This document shows, one piece after another, positions 16,401 through 24,709 of a stretch of DNA of 64,000 nt. Under the pieces are notes generated by a model, which was not told the DNA's origin, ran no database searches, and saw nothing but the letters and a program-made list of their open reading frames with translations. The stretch comes from Steroidobacter agaridevorans. Its GTDB lineage: Bacteria; Pseudomonadota; Gammaproteobacteria; Steroidobacterales; Steroidobacteraceae. Where the stretch lies: assembly GCF_009932555.1 (NCBI RefSeq), contig NZ_BLJO01000003.1, positions 1 through 64,000 on the forward strand, in the 5' to 3' direction. A program made the translations under genes and the position numbers. The number at the start of each line of letters is the position of its first letter. Within the stretch, counting starts at the first letter, position 1.

Positions 16401-16856
16401 TTACTGCGAATCTCTCAACGCGATGGTGAATGCTCCGCGACGAGCAAATTCGCTGAAGGTCTGCAACTGTGCATGCAACGATTGCTCGGCGATCGTCCCG
16501 CTCGCGCCCTGCAGTTGGACGTGCGTTCGAAGCATACCTGCGATGAACGGCGACCGTCTCGCTCGGTGCAGCGCAGCCGCCCATCGCGCGCCGTCATCGG
16601 CTTCGACACGCTTGCTGTCCTGACTGTCGCCGGGCTGATAATCATGCTTGATCGGGTTGAGTCGCGCGCGCTCGCCATGCTGGGGCAGGTAGGTGGTTCC
16701 TGTGGCGTTCCACCCGAACGTCCGACCAAGATCGCGGATGAAATTCCAGTCCGCCAGGGAGCAGATGAATTGTTCATCGCCGCTCGTTCTGGACAGTTCC
16801 ACGACGATGCCCGGTTGCAATGTCTCCTGCTGATTCGTGCGCTGCTGCGACCTCAT
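16401..16856 (-). CDS. Hypothetical protein downstream of a PAS gene
   Basis: A 151-residue frame starting 7 bases after the stop of the PAS gene at 16864, so probably in its operon. The part PGIVVELSRTSGDEQFICSL followed by ADWNFIRDLGRTFGWNATGT has a strongly protein-like composition with aromatic spacing. The rest is polar with a helical C-terminus. No known domain is recognised. The ribosome binding site is weak, so the start could be internal. Confidence 0.5.
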   Translation of the reverse strand: MRSQQRTNQQETLQPGIVVELSRTSGDEQFICSLADWNFIRDLGRTFGWNATGTTYLPQHGERARLNPIKHDYQPGDSQDSKRVEADDGARWAAALHRARRSPFIAGMLRTHVQLQGASGTIAEQSLHAQLQTFSEFARRGAFTIALRDSQ

Positions 16857-16863
16857 GTCGTCA

Positions 16864-17496
16864 CTACGCCGGTATGGCGAGACCTGTGGTGTGCTGTGGT
16901 CCTGCTTGAAGTGGGCGGGCGAGATGTCGTGCCGGCGCGCGCAGGACTCGCGTCACGTGCGAATACCCCAGCAGTTCGCCATCGCTCAGCAGGATGCTCT
17001 GCATGATCGTCACTCCCCAGAATGTTTCTCCGGCGGGGCGGCGTCGCCAACCGCGCTGCGTATCCACGCCATACTTAGTCGCGATCGTTAGGTGGCGCGC
17101 GGGAACGTGCAATGCGACATCATCAGGTAAATAGAATTGCGACACATGCCGACTCAGGACGCCTGGATCGTAGGGACGAGCACGTGGCAAGTTGTCGTGC
17201 CACGAAATCACGATGCCCCTCGCATCTAGAATTGCTATAGCGCTGCGATCGTTCCGATGCAGGTTTGCACTGTGAATCTGCTCGCCTCGTGCCGCCAGCA
17301 CACGGTGGCGCCAGTCCTCGTCGACCTGGGGAGCGATGTTTGCATTCGAGATAGAAGGAATGCTCCAGTGACCTGCGGAAGTTCCGATGCGTTCGAGATC
17401 GATTCGTCGGATTGTTGCGGGCGGTCGTCGCTGCGCGATGCCGCTCGCTCGGGCTGGCGCGCGAACGACGCTCCAATGCAGTCTGAAAATGTTCAT
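16864..17496 (-). CDS. Single PAS-domain protein (paralog 4 of 4)
   Basis: A 210-residue protein. The PAS-like domain has SAIAILDARGIVISWHDNLP, RHVSQFYLPDDVALHVP and GWRRRPAGETFWGVTI, ending GELLGYSHVTR. It is most like paralog 3 (14268-14879). ATG 17496 is chosen with GAGA nearby; the frame extends to 17559. The bipartite element at 17642-17671 lies about 145 bp upstream. There is no fused output domain. Confidence 0.7.
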   Translation of the reverse strand: MNIFRLHWSVVRAPARASGIAQRRPPATIRRIDLERIGTSAGHWSIPSISNANIAPQVDEDWRHRVLAARGEQIHSANLHRNDRSAIAILDARGIVISWHDNLPRARPYDPGVLSRHVSQFYLPDDVALHVPARHLTIATKYGVDTQRGWRRRPAGETFWGVTIMQSILLSDGELLGYSHVTRVLRAPARHLARPLQAGPQHTTGLAIPA

Positions 17497-17641
17497 GAAA
17501 TCTCTGGCAGTCTGATGAAGGAAATTGGATGCGCGCGAGGAGAGGGCAGGTTGAGCCACGTCTCGAGCGATACGTAGCGCTGCGCGGGTGGTGGCCGGAG
17601 ATTGTTCGCCACCAGATGCGGACGATTCCGCAATCTCGAAG

Positions 17642-17671
17642 CAGTGTGCGCCCTGGCGGGCAAAATAGATA
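17642..17671 (-). promoter_or_regulatory. Bipartite element, copy 4
   Basis: Minus strand TATCTA at 17671-17666 and a perfect GCGCACACTG at 17651-17642, with 14 bp between them. It is oriented toward the PAS gene at 17496. Confidence 0.5.
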
Positions 17672-17793
17672 CGAATAAATGAATAAATCGCGCCGTAGGT
17701 GGCTGGCTACGCCAAGTCTGTTGGAGACACCCAAGCAAGTTGTTGTGAACAGTAGTAGGCTGCGCGCCCTTTTCTTCGAGCTGTGATGACTAT

Positions 17794-18009
17794 ATGGATT
17801 GGATCTTGGTAGAGAGCAACTGGGCGCAGTTCCAGGGTACGGTGAAGGCGCGCTGGCTGAAGCTCGATGGGCAGCAATTGCAAGCGATCGCCGGCAAGCG
17901 AGCCTCGCTGCTCGGCGCGATTCAGGAGGTTTACGGCATTAGCCGTAGCGATGCGGAACGAGAGATCCGCGCATTCGAGGCACGCAACAAAAGCTATCGG
18001 CCAAAGTAG
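17794..18009 (+). CDS. CsbD-like stress protein
   Basis: A 71-residue protein matching the CsbD family pattern: W.QFQGTVKARWLKL, then IAGKRASLLGAIQEVYGISR and a terminal helix. CsbD relatives are small general-stress proteins of unknown mechanism. It is probably transcribed alone and lies between two copies of the bipartite element. Confidence 0.75.
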   Translation: MDWILVESNWAQFQGTVKARWLKLDGQQLQAIAGKRASLLGAIQEVYGISRSDAEREIRAFEARNKSYRPK

Positions 18010-18082
18010 CGGCTGACATCTGCAGCCGATCCCCAGCGATCAGTGCGCAGATCGATGTGCCCACGTTCCAAATATATTTATC

Positions 18083-18112
18083 TATCTAAAGCTGGCGGAA
18101 GCGCGCACACTG
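18083..18112 (+). promoter_or_regulatory. Bipartite element, copy 3
   Basis: TATCTA at 18083-18088 and GCGCACACTG at 18103-18112. The surrounding 90 bp are nearly identical to 2779-2868, including the AT-rich tract, the GGAGA site and the first codons, so this is a duplicated promoter-leader block. Confidence 0.6.
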
Positions 18113-18140
18113 GTTGTCGATCCGTATTGTGGAGAATCGT

Positions 18141-18212
18141 TTGCGTACTTGGCTGATTGCCGCCAACGCCGCTGGAGAAGCCGAGTGCAATACACTCCAG
18201 AGCTACTCGTGA
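18141..18212 (+). other. 23-codon leader frame left by a promoter duplication
   Basis: TTG 18141 follows GGAGA with the same spacing as the start of the cysteine-repeat gene, and its first codons (MRTWLI) resemble that gene (MRFWVI). It stops after 23 codons and overlaps the GTG start at 18185. It may be a translated leader peptide or simply the stump of a former gene copy. Confidence 0.35.
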
Positions 18213-18463
18213 TACAGCGAGGCACCAACGAATCCATCGCGGAGAATCTTCGAAGCGCCCTCGAGTTCATGGACCTGTCCAGCCAGGCCCACGACTCAGC
18301 GACCAAGCGAAAGTACTACAAGAAAGCGCGCATGGCTCATGACGCCGCGGATCAGCTTCTCAGGCGGAAGTTGCCAGCTTCGCCGAGCGCCCGTGCGGAG
18401 TTGGGAGCCGCGATCGCGAAACTCAGGTCTCGTTTGGTGGCGTACGAGTGCGTGCATTCCTAG
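18185..18463 (+). CDS. Small helical hypothetical protein
   Basis: A 92-residue protein from GTG 18185, with GGAGA 6 bp upstream. It is mostly helical and basic (SIAENLRSALEFMDLSSQAH, then KYYKKARMAHDAADQLLRRK). No domain is recognised. It is expressed from a duplicated copy of the bipartite promoter, with its start inside the short leader frame. Confidence 0.6.
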   Translation: MQYTPELLVIQRGTNESIAENLRSALEFMDLSSQAHDSATKRKYYKKARMAHDAADQLLRRKLPASPSARAELGAAIAKLRSRLVAYECVHS

Positions 18464-18577
18464 ATTTGCCGTGCGCTCTTGCGACGGTGCCGCAGCGTTC
18501 ACCGTTCGCCAGATGCAGTAGACTATTGAGGAGTGAGGCGCAGAATGGCCTTAGATAATGAACGCGCATTGACCTAG

Positions 18578-18755
18578 GTGTATACACTTCGACGATCACT
18601 GGATAGCGACGACCGGATTCGTAGTCGTGCGGCAATAGCATGCAGCCTTCGAGCGTGCGCTTGCCGATCTCGGCATTCACTTCGTACTCGATGGGCTTGA
18701 ATGTGGTCCGCGCAACTTCGCCGAGGGATCGACCATCCGCGTAGAGCGGCGCCAC
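18578..18755 (-). pseudogene. Fragment of an S9-type (prolyl oligopeptidase) peptidase
   Basis: The minus frame encodes YEVNAEIGKRTLEGCMLLPH followed by DYESGRRYPVIVEVYT. This matches the strand entering the alpha/beta hydrolase domain of S9 peptidases (G..L.g.lllP..Y..G.ryPviv.vYg). The catalytic Ser, Asp and His regions are absent, so it is a relic. Confidence 0.45.
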
Positions 18756-18958
18756 TGCAACCGTTTGGAACTGCTTGATGATTCAGTTCGGCGCGATGGT
18801 AACAAGGACCGTCGCGTCAAGGACGGAGTTTGATGTTCCCTCGAGCGCGGCCCATCACCTGAGGGGTTAACGTCCGTTTGCACCGTGCTCATGGTAGGGG
18901 ATTCACGGGGGAGGGCGTGCCTCGCCGTGGGCGTTCACATCGCACTGAGGTCAGATCG

Positions 18959-19369
18959 ATGCAACGTAAATCTTCAGACCGTCGCAAGCGTCGCCGGTCG
19001 TCCAGTGAGCAACTGTTCCGCACTTGGGTTGAACTCCGAGATCTGCGCGATGGCTCGACGCGCCAACTGCAACTGCGGGTTGAGACGAGTGTGCACCTTC
19101 GCAGTTTGGCCGGTGGGCCGCAACAACCTGATCAGCAGTTGTTGATCCTGGAGGATGGGGCACACACGATCAAGGCGAGTCAGAGTGACGATTTGTTCGC
19201 GCAGTTGCGCGAGCGCTATCCGGATGGGCTGTACGAGCGTTACTTGCACCAGGAACGAGATGTTGCGGCGGAGCAGTCGCGCAGCGCGGCGCTAGATAGC
19301 CTTGTCGAAATTTATGCAATCGCCGGCTTCGACGAGTACCTGAAGAATCAGGTTCCACGAGCGCCGTGA
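18959..19369 (+). CDS. Hypothetical protein with basic N-terminus
   Basis: A 136-residue protein from ATG 18959, with GAGG 8 bp upstream. It starts with a very basic stretch (MQRKSSDRRKRRRSS). A compact domain follows (FRTWVELRDLRDGSTRQLQL, QQLLILEDGAHTIKAS, LFAQLRERYPDGLYERYL) and ends in a helical tail. No known family is recognised. The start could be earlier, since the frame is open to 18878. Confidence 0.55.
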   Translation: MQRKSSDRRKRRRSSSEQLFRTWVELRDLRDGSTRQLQLRVETSVHLRSLAGGPQQPDQQLLILEDGAHTIKASQSDDLFAQLRERYPDGLYERYLHQERDVAAEQSRSAALDSLVEIYAIAGFDEYLKNQVPRAP

Positions 19370-19502
19370 ACTCCTAACTGGCACAAGGTCAAATCCCGGA
19401 AGTGCTTCGCCAAGTGATCACCCTGTCACGTCTCAGGGCTCCTAAAACTACGCTTCGCGGTGATCGATCCAACGGACCGCACCGGTTTTGCTCCAGGTCG
19501 AG

Positions 19503-19661
19503 TTAGCCGATGCCGCGGCGTTTGAAGACCGCCCCATGCATGTCTTCAATGAGCTCGCTTAGTGCGGCATCGGTCAGCTTTTTGAGTAACCAGTGGTCGG
19601 GGTGACAGGATTTCTCGTGTACCGGCGGTGATTCCCCTTGGTACCAGTGTCCGTCCAGCAT
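19503..19661 (-). CDS. Small hypothetical protein (52 aa), possibly a fragment
   Basis: A short minus-strand frame with clearly protein-like content: MLDGHWYQGESPPVHEKSCH followed by PDHWLLKKLTDAALSELIED. It is too small for automatic callers. The in-frame sequence upstream (RRYKLDLVE) continues the protein-like pattern until a stop near 19710, so the start is unsure and it may be the end of a lost gene. No family is recognised. Confidence 0.4.
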   Translation of the reverse strand: MLDGHWYQGESPPVHEKSCHPDHWLLKKLTDAALSELIEDMHGAVFKRRGIG

Positions 19662-19693
19662 TTCGACTAGGTCAAGTTTGTAGCGCCTAGCAG

Positions 19694-19721
19694 GAGTTTC
19701 ACCGATTTATCGGCGAAACTC
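19694..19721. repeat. 12-bp stem hairpin, with a nearby third arm
   Basis: GAGTTTCACCGA (19694-19705) pairs with TCGGCGAAACTC (19710-19721) with one mismatch around TTTA. A further GGAGTTTCGCCG occurs near 19741. It lies in an otherwise gene-poor stretch (19370-19918). Confidence 0.4.
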
Positions 19722-19918
19722 GTCCACGATCATTGTAGCTGGAGTTTCGCCGTACAAGCGGCCAACAGCGCCGGCCCCCTGATTATCAATTCGCCACAGA
19801 CAGGTCGAACAGAGCTGTCGGGAGAGGCTTGGTGGAAATGCTCAACTTCTATCATCGAGAAGCGGACGCCAACGACGGACTGTTCAGACACTACGCTATC
19901 GAGGTGTCCTTCGTGCGC

Positions 19919-22264
19919 TCATGATCGGAGCTTGTGCAGGTAGGGCCAGCCTGCGAATTGGCGACCCGAGTGGGGGTCCTGGTCCCAGGGCCAGCATTCG
20001 ATTCGTGCCGTGCGCGAGCGATGATCGACGCGAATGAGACCGTATCCCTCGCTCTTCATCCGGCTGTCCGAGAGGAACTTGCCCCAGGTGCGATTACGGC
20101 GTTGAAACTCGGCGTGGGGGATCTTTGGATTGGCGGCCGCGAGGATGCGCATGCGGTTGCCGAACGCATCCGTGAAGTCTCCGGTGTCCGGATCATCGTC
20201 TCGCCGGTTTCGCAGCTTGCCACGGCCTTCGAACCAGCGTTGCCAGAATGCGGCTGCGGCCGGACCGGCGAAGAACAGCGGTCCGTCGTCATGACCCTCG
20301 ATGCCCTGTCGCGCAAGCAGCGCGAGATGCTGATCGCCGGTGAGCACCAGTGCCTTTGCTCTTGCAAGCAGCTTCACCGCGCGTGTGCGCCCATCCGGCG
20401 GATAGCCGTTCGAGTCGTAATCCAGGAGCGGTTGGCCTTCGTGATCGGTCTGAGCCGACGCCCATACCGATGCCGTGAGACAGATCTTTGGCAGATCCGT
20501 GCTCGTGCGGCTCCAGTACTCCAGGAACTCCTCCTGGCGGGGGCCGAGCAGTTCGCCGCGTGCCGAGGCAGGTGCAACGCTCATATCCGGTGGCGACTTG
20601 AACTTGCGATCCTCGAGCAGACAGAAACTCACGCCGCCATAGACGAATTCTCCGTAACCGACCGGAATGTCGTACTCGATGGGTGTCGGATCGTACGAGT
20701 CGGGATTGTGGCCCTGCTCGATGCGATAGATCATGCGAATCAGATCCTTGCTCCACTTGAACCCGCCATCCTCCTCGCGCGGAAGCCGGGAGCCCGCGCC
20801 CGCGTTGCCCCACAGATTTCCCTGCAGTACATCGTGGTCGTCGGCGAGCACGATCGTCGGCTTGTCGCGCACGCAGTCCCTGAATGCCCAGTACCAAAGG
20901 TACCAGCGGTAAAGCGTGTCGAGCTTCGCCTCGGACGTGTCGCGTGCCGATCGCGTCGGATAGCCTTCGTAGAACTGGTCGCCGCAGAACACGTACAGAT
21001 CGGGGTCGTGACGGTCGCAGTTCGCAATGAGGCGCCGATGTGGAAACAAAATGTTCTCGGGCGTGTAGCGCCCCGGCACCCGTTCCTCGGCGATCCATGG
21101 GTCGTATGAATCCTCGTCGAGTCTTCTCGCGGTGGGCAGGATGCAGGAGTACAACGCGATTCTAAGTTCCCGCTTGCTCGCAGGATCGGCAGCGATCCTT
21201 CCCTCATAGAGCACGCGGTCCGCGCACGCCGGGTCGATGATGCGGTACTGATGCGGTGTGTCGGCATCCCACCGATCGAGTCTGAATGCCGCTACATATC
21301 CATCGCCGAGCGCGGCACGCGGCCCTTGAATCCAATGCCCGCGAGGCAGCGCTCGATAGTCGAGCCTGAGTTCGCAGTGCTCCTTCGCCGACACAGGCAG
21401 AAGCTGTGCGGTGAGCTTGAGTACATTTCGATTGAGGCTGTGCAGACAACCCATTACAGGGCCCAGGGCGCGCTCAGGATGCTCGTCGATCTTCGCACCG
21501 CCGGTCGCGACCTCGGAGAACCACCAGCGGGCGCCGGCTTGCTGCGAGGGTGGGGAAGAGATGAGCGAGATTCCTCCGCACAACTCGCGCTCCGCCACGT
21601 CCCGGCGCAATGCGAAGCCGATCTTCTCGCCTGTCGCTCCGTCACGGGCAACCAACTCGACGTTGAACCGGCCACGGCCAGCCGGTTCGATACAGCAAGC
21701 GAGCACGATCTCCCGCGATCCCAGCGCTCCAGTCGATTGGTGCGCATCCCGTTTCTGCGGCACGAAGGCGTTCGCGCGCTGATCTGCAGAGAAGTCACGA
21801 AAGCATAGTTCACCGCGATCATCCATGACCGCCATGAAGCCGCCGCCTTCTCCGCCGCGCGCGTGCGCTAGCGCGCAGCTACGATAATCCAGCTTTCCAG
21901 CGCCGATGCCGAGGAGGAAGCCTGCGAAGCCCGGCCGTCCGGGCTCAACGAGTCCGAGTCGCACGCTGATCCTTGCGGGCGCCCGCTTGCGATTCATGCT
22001 GCGAGTCAAAAGTGCGACCGTGCGCGCTTCAAAGCTCTCTCTGCCGTTCAGACACTCGATGCGGCCATTGGCGAGGCGCCAATCCTGCAGCCGATTCGCC
22101 CAGAAGGCCTCGCCGAGCCACACGCGCTCGACATCGCCCGGCAATGTCTGCACGGGCCTGAGTACGACCTCTCGCCTGGCTGCGGCGTGAGCATCTTTCA
22201 GCGCGGCGAGCGCGGATCCGGCGGCTGCCGCGGCCGCGCCAATGAAATTGCGTCGGTTCATCAT
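19919..22264 (-). CDS. Tat-exported PhoD-like metallophosphatase
   Basis: A 781-residue protein with a twin-arginine signal (NRRNFIGAAAAAAGSALAAL). A large N-terminal beta-rich domain precedes a PhoD-like catalytic region with YVFCGDQFYEG, IVLADDHDVLQGN and ALVLTGDQHLALLA, which supply the metal-ligand Asp, Asn and His residues. PhoD enzymes are Ca/Fe phosphodiesterases, but this one is longer than usual and its substrate is unknown. It shares a divergent promoter region and paired operators with the kinase gene at 22368, placing it in the agar regulon. Confidence 0.82.
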   Translation of the reverse strand: MMNRRNFIGAAAAAAGSALAALKDAHAAARREVVLRPVQTLPGDVERVWLGEAFWANRLQDWRLANGRIECLNGRESFEARTVALLTRSMNRKRAPARISVRLGLVEPGRPGFAGFLLGIGAGKLDYRSCALAHARGGEGGGFMAVMDDRGELCFRDFSADQRANAFVPQKRDAHQSTGALGSREIVLACCIEPAGRGRFNVELVARDGATGEKIGFALRRDVAERELCGGISLISSPPSQQAGARWWFSEVATGGAKIDEHPERALGPVMGCLHSLNRNVLKLTAQLLPVSAKEHCELRLDYRALPRGHWIQGPRAALGDGYVAAFRLDRWDADTPHQYRIIDPACADRVLYEGRIAADPASKRELRIALYSCILPTARRLDEDSYDPWIAEERVPGRYTPENILFPHRRLIANCDRHDPDLYVFCGDQFYEGYPTRSARDTSEAKLDTLYRWYLWYWAFRDCVRDKPTIVLADDHDVLQGNLWGNAGAGSRLPREEDGGFKWSKDLIRMIYRIEQGHNPDSYDPTPIEYDIPVGYGEFVYGGVSFCLLEDRKFKSPPDMSVAPASARGELLGPRQEEFLEYWSRTSTDLPKICLTASVWASAQTDHEGQPLLDYDSNGYPPDGRTRAVKLLARAKALVLTGDQHLALLARQGIEGHDDGPLFFAGPAAAAFWQRWFEGRGKLRNRRDDDPDTGDFTDAFGNRMRILAAANPKIPHAEFQRRNRTWGKFLSDSRMKSEGYGLIRVDHRSRTARIECWPWDQDPHSGRQFAGWPYLHKLRS

Positions 22265-22286
22265 TCGACCGTAGGGTAGCGAACAT

Positions 22287-22303
22287 TAGTTGACAATCGA
22301 CAA
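22287..22303. promoter_or_regulatory. Agar-regulon operator A1
   Basis: TAGTTGACAATCGACAA, 13 of 17 positions like the consensus near TTGTCAACATTCGACAA. It lies 23 bp upstream of the PhoD-like gene, in the divergent region with the kinase gene. Confidence 0.5.
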
Positions 22304-22327
22304 TCACATTGAGTTGCCTTGACATGA

Positions 22328-22344
22328 ATGTCAAATGTTGACAA
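22328..22344. promoter_or_regulatory. Agar-regulon operator A2
   Basis: The minus strand reads TTGTCAACATTTGACAT, differing from the copy at 27389 in two positions. It lies about 25 bp before the GTG start of the kinase gene, a position expected for repression. Confidence 0.6.
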
Positions 22345-22367
22345 TCTGGCGCGACTGTCATCGCGGT

Positions 22368-23354
22368 GTGTCGACCTTGTCGAGTAAGTTCGAGGAGATT
22401 CTCAGGAATTGCGGCCTGTCCGACTGGCGCACAGTGCGTTCGGTGGAGCCGCTGACGGGCGGAGTCTCGTCGGACATTTACAAAGTGACGCTCGCCGGTC
22501 GTGTCGTCTGTGTGAAGAGCGCGCTGGCGCAACTGAAAACCGAAGAGCGCTGGTGCGCTCCGGTGCACCGGACTTTCGCGGAGTACCGATGGCTCTCGTT
22601 CGCCGCCGCTCAGTCGCGCGGCTGCGTGCCCCAAGTGTTGGGCTATGACTCCGTCAATCACGCAATCGTCATGGAATACCTGGCGGCCGGCGACAACACG
22701 ACGTGGAAGGAGCGGCTGCTCGCAGGTGACGTGTCCAAGCCATTCGCCGCGGAGGTGGGCGTGCGTCTATCTCTCATTCACGCGGCGTCCTTCCGAGAGC
22801 CTGCGTTCTTGAAGGAAATGGACCATGCCGAAGATTTTCGAGCATTGCGTGTGGAACCCTACTTGCGTTTTACGGCCGAGCGGGAACCTGCCGCAGCAGT
22901 GCAAATCCTGCACGTCGCGAAGCACCTCGAAGACGCGCGTTGCACCCTCATTCACGGTGATGTCAGTCCCAAGAACATTCTCTGCAGCGGGTATGGGCCG
23001 ATGTTCATCGATGCGGAATGCGCCACGCATGGCGATCCTGCGTTCGACGTCGCCTTCTGCCTGAATCATCTGCTCATCAAGGCTCAGCATCTGCCTGCCT
23101 GCGCGGGTGCGTTGAAGGCTGCGGCCGGCGTGCTGTGGCAGTCGTATGCAGCTGGTATCGATTGGGAAGCTCCCGAGAACCTGGAGCGACGCGTGGCGGC
23201 GCTCGTTCCGGCGCTGATGCTGGCGCGCATCTCCGGGAAGTCGCGCCTCGAATATTTGTTGCCTGCGACAGCACGGCTGGTGCGAGAGCAGGCATTGGAA
23301 TCGCTTACGAGCCCTCCGGGCGCACTGAGCGATCTCATCCGACCCGATAAGTGA
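22368..23354 (+). CDS. APH/choline-kinase-like small-molecule kinase
   Basis: About 328 residues with the protein-kinase-like APH fold. The catalytic loop is LIHGDVSPKNIL (Asp as base, Asn for Mg), followed by FIDAECATHGDPAFDVAF in the DFG-like position. The N-terminal lobe carries VCVKSAL with the ATP-binding Lys. Relatives phosphorylate hydroxyls of aminoglycosides, choline or sugars. GTG 22368 is preferred because the ATG at 22335 lies inside an operator. Gene order with an enolase paralog suggests a carbohydrate-derived substrate, not antibiotic resistance; that is inference. Confidence 0.75.
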   Translation: MSTLSSKFEEILRNCGLSDWRTVRSVEPLTGGVSSDIYKVTLAGRVVCVKSALAQLKTEERWCAPVHRTFAEYRWLSFAAAQSRGCVPQVLGYDSVNHAIVMEYLAAGDNTTWKERLLAGDVSKPFAAEVGVRLSLIHAASFREPAFLKEMDHAEDFRALRVEPYLRFTAEREPAAAVQILHVAKHLEDARCTLIHGDVSPKNILCSGYGPMFIDAECATHGDPAFDVAFCLNHLLIKAQHLPACAGALKAAAGVLWQSYAAGIDWEAPENLERRVAALVPALMLARISGKSRLEYLLPATARLVREQALESLTSPPGALSDLIRPDK

Positions 23355-23372
23355 TGCTTGTTGGATGACATC

Positions 23373-24707
23373 ATGAGCAACTCTGAGATTTCCGATGTAC
23401 AGGCGCGCCGCGTGTGGGATTCACGTGGCTTGCCGACGGTGGAGGTGGAGGTCCGAACAAGGAGCGGCGGTCTCGGGCGCGCGATCGCGCCGGCGGGGGC
23501 TTCCTGCGGGACGCACGAAGCCGTCGAACTTCGCGATGGCGGAGATCGACTCGGAGGCAAGGACGTCTCTCGCGCCGTCGCCAACGTCGAGGAATTGATT
23601 GCGCCAGCGCTTCGCGGCGTCGATGCGCGAGATCAATGTGGAGTCGACGCGAAACTGGATGGGCTGGACAGTTCCGGAGCGTTTCGCACGTTGGGAGCCA
23701 ACGCCAGTGTCGCGACTTCCCTGGCGGTGTTGCACGCCGGCGCACAATCGACGGGTGTTCCATTGTGGCGTCACGTTGCCGATACGTTCGACAGGGCGCC
23801 ATCGATTCCCCTGGCGGAGACGCAGATATTCGGTGGCGGTGCTCACGCGTCGGGCCGAGTGGACGTGCAGGACTTCATGATCATGGTGCCCGGCGCAGGC
23901 TCGTTCGACGAGTCGATGGTCGTGACCGCGGAAATCTATCGCGCCGCCGGTCGCTGCATGGCGGAGCAGGGGCGGCTGGCCGGTGTCGCTGACGAGGGCG
24001 GATGGTGGCCGAATTTCGACTCCAATGAGCAGGCACTGGATATGTTGATGCGGGCGATAGAGGCAGCGGGCGAAACCCCGGGAGAGCGCGTCGTGATCTC
24101 GCTCGACATCGCGGCCACGCAACTGCGTCACGGCAGCGGCTACAGGATGGCGCTCGAAGGCGCACTGCTCGACGCCGACGGCTTTTCGGAGCGAATTGCG
24201 CGCTGGATCGAGCGCTATCCCATCGTCGCGATCGAAGATCCGTTCGCCGAGGATGCTTACGAGAATTTCGCGCGCTTCCGGCAACGCACGGCAGCTATTC
24301 AGGTCGTCGGTGATGATTTGCTGGTGACGAATGCTTTGCGAGTGCGCGAGGCGGCGGCGGCGGGTGCCTGCAATACGGCACTGATCAAGGTCAACCAGGC
24401 CGGCACCGTGAGCAGAGCGGTTGCCGCGCTCGATGAGGCGCACCGAGCAGGGTGGCGCACGATCGTCTCGGCACGATCGGGTGAAAGCGAGGATGTCTCG
24501 ATCGTCCATCTGGCTGTCGGGCTCGGCGCCGGGCAGCTCAAGGTCGGCTCCTTCGCTCGCAGCGAGCGGATGGCGAAGTGGAACGAGTGCGTGCGTATCG
24601 AGCAGGCCTTGGGAAGCAAGGCTTTCGTGGCCGGTGAGCCGTTGACGAACACCTGGTGGGCACGATCCGGGCAGCGCGCCGCCAAATCGAGTAGTGGAGC
24701 GAATTGA
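23373..24707 (+). CDS. Divergent enolase paralog (role unknown)
   Basis: A 444-residue member of the true enolase family (RVWDSRGLPTVEVEV, ADEGGWWPN, LIKVNQAGT, GQLKVGS). The metal ligands (LDIAA, AIEDPF, VGDDL) and both active-site lysines are kept. Several substrate residues differ: the SGAST loop is AGASC, QEFMI is QDFMI, and SHRSGETED is SARSGESED, losing the active-site His. It is therefore unlikely to be the housekeeping glycolytic enzyme. It sits in an operon of kinase, enolase paralog, FAH hydrolase and SDR behind an agar operator, so it may eliminate water from a phosphorylated sugar acid (inference). Carboxyphosphonoenolpyruvate synthase is a precedent for enolase paralogs with new substrates. 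Confidence 0.8.
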   Translation: MSNSEISDVQARRVWDSRGLPTVEVEVRTRSGGLGRAIAPAGASCGTHEAVELRDGGDRLGGKDVSRAVANVEELIAPALRGVDARDQCGVDAKLDGLDSSGAFRTLGANASVATSLAVLHAGAQSTGVPLWRHVADTFDRAPSIPLAETQIFGGGAHASGRVDVQDFMIMVPGAGSFDESMVVTAEIYRAAGRCMAEQGRLAGVADEGGWWPNFDSNEQALDMLMRAIEAAGETPGERVVISLDIAATQLRHGSGYRMALEGALLDADGFSERIARWIERYPIVAIEDPFAEDAYENFARFRQRTAAIQVVGDDLLVTNALRVREAAAAGACNTALIKVNQAGTVSRAVAALDEAHRAGWRTIVSARSGESEDVSIVHLAVGLGAGQLKVGSFARSERMAKWNECVRIEQALGSKAFVAGEPLTNTWWARSGQRAAKSSSGAN

Positions 24708-24709
24708 CG

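Noticed and set aside
22368-23354. Aminoglycoside resistance gene
   Set aside because: The fold is APH-like, but it lies in a sugar-acid operon behind an agar operator, and APH-fold kinases have many non-drug substrates.
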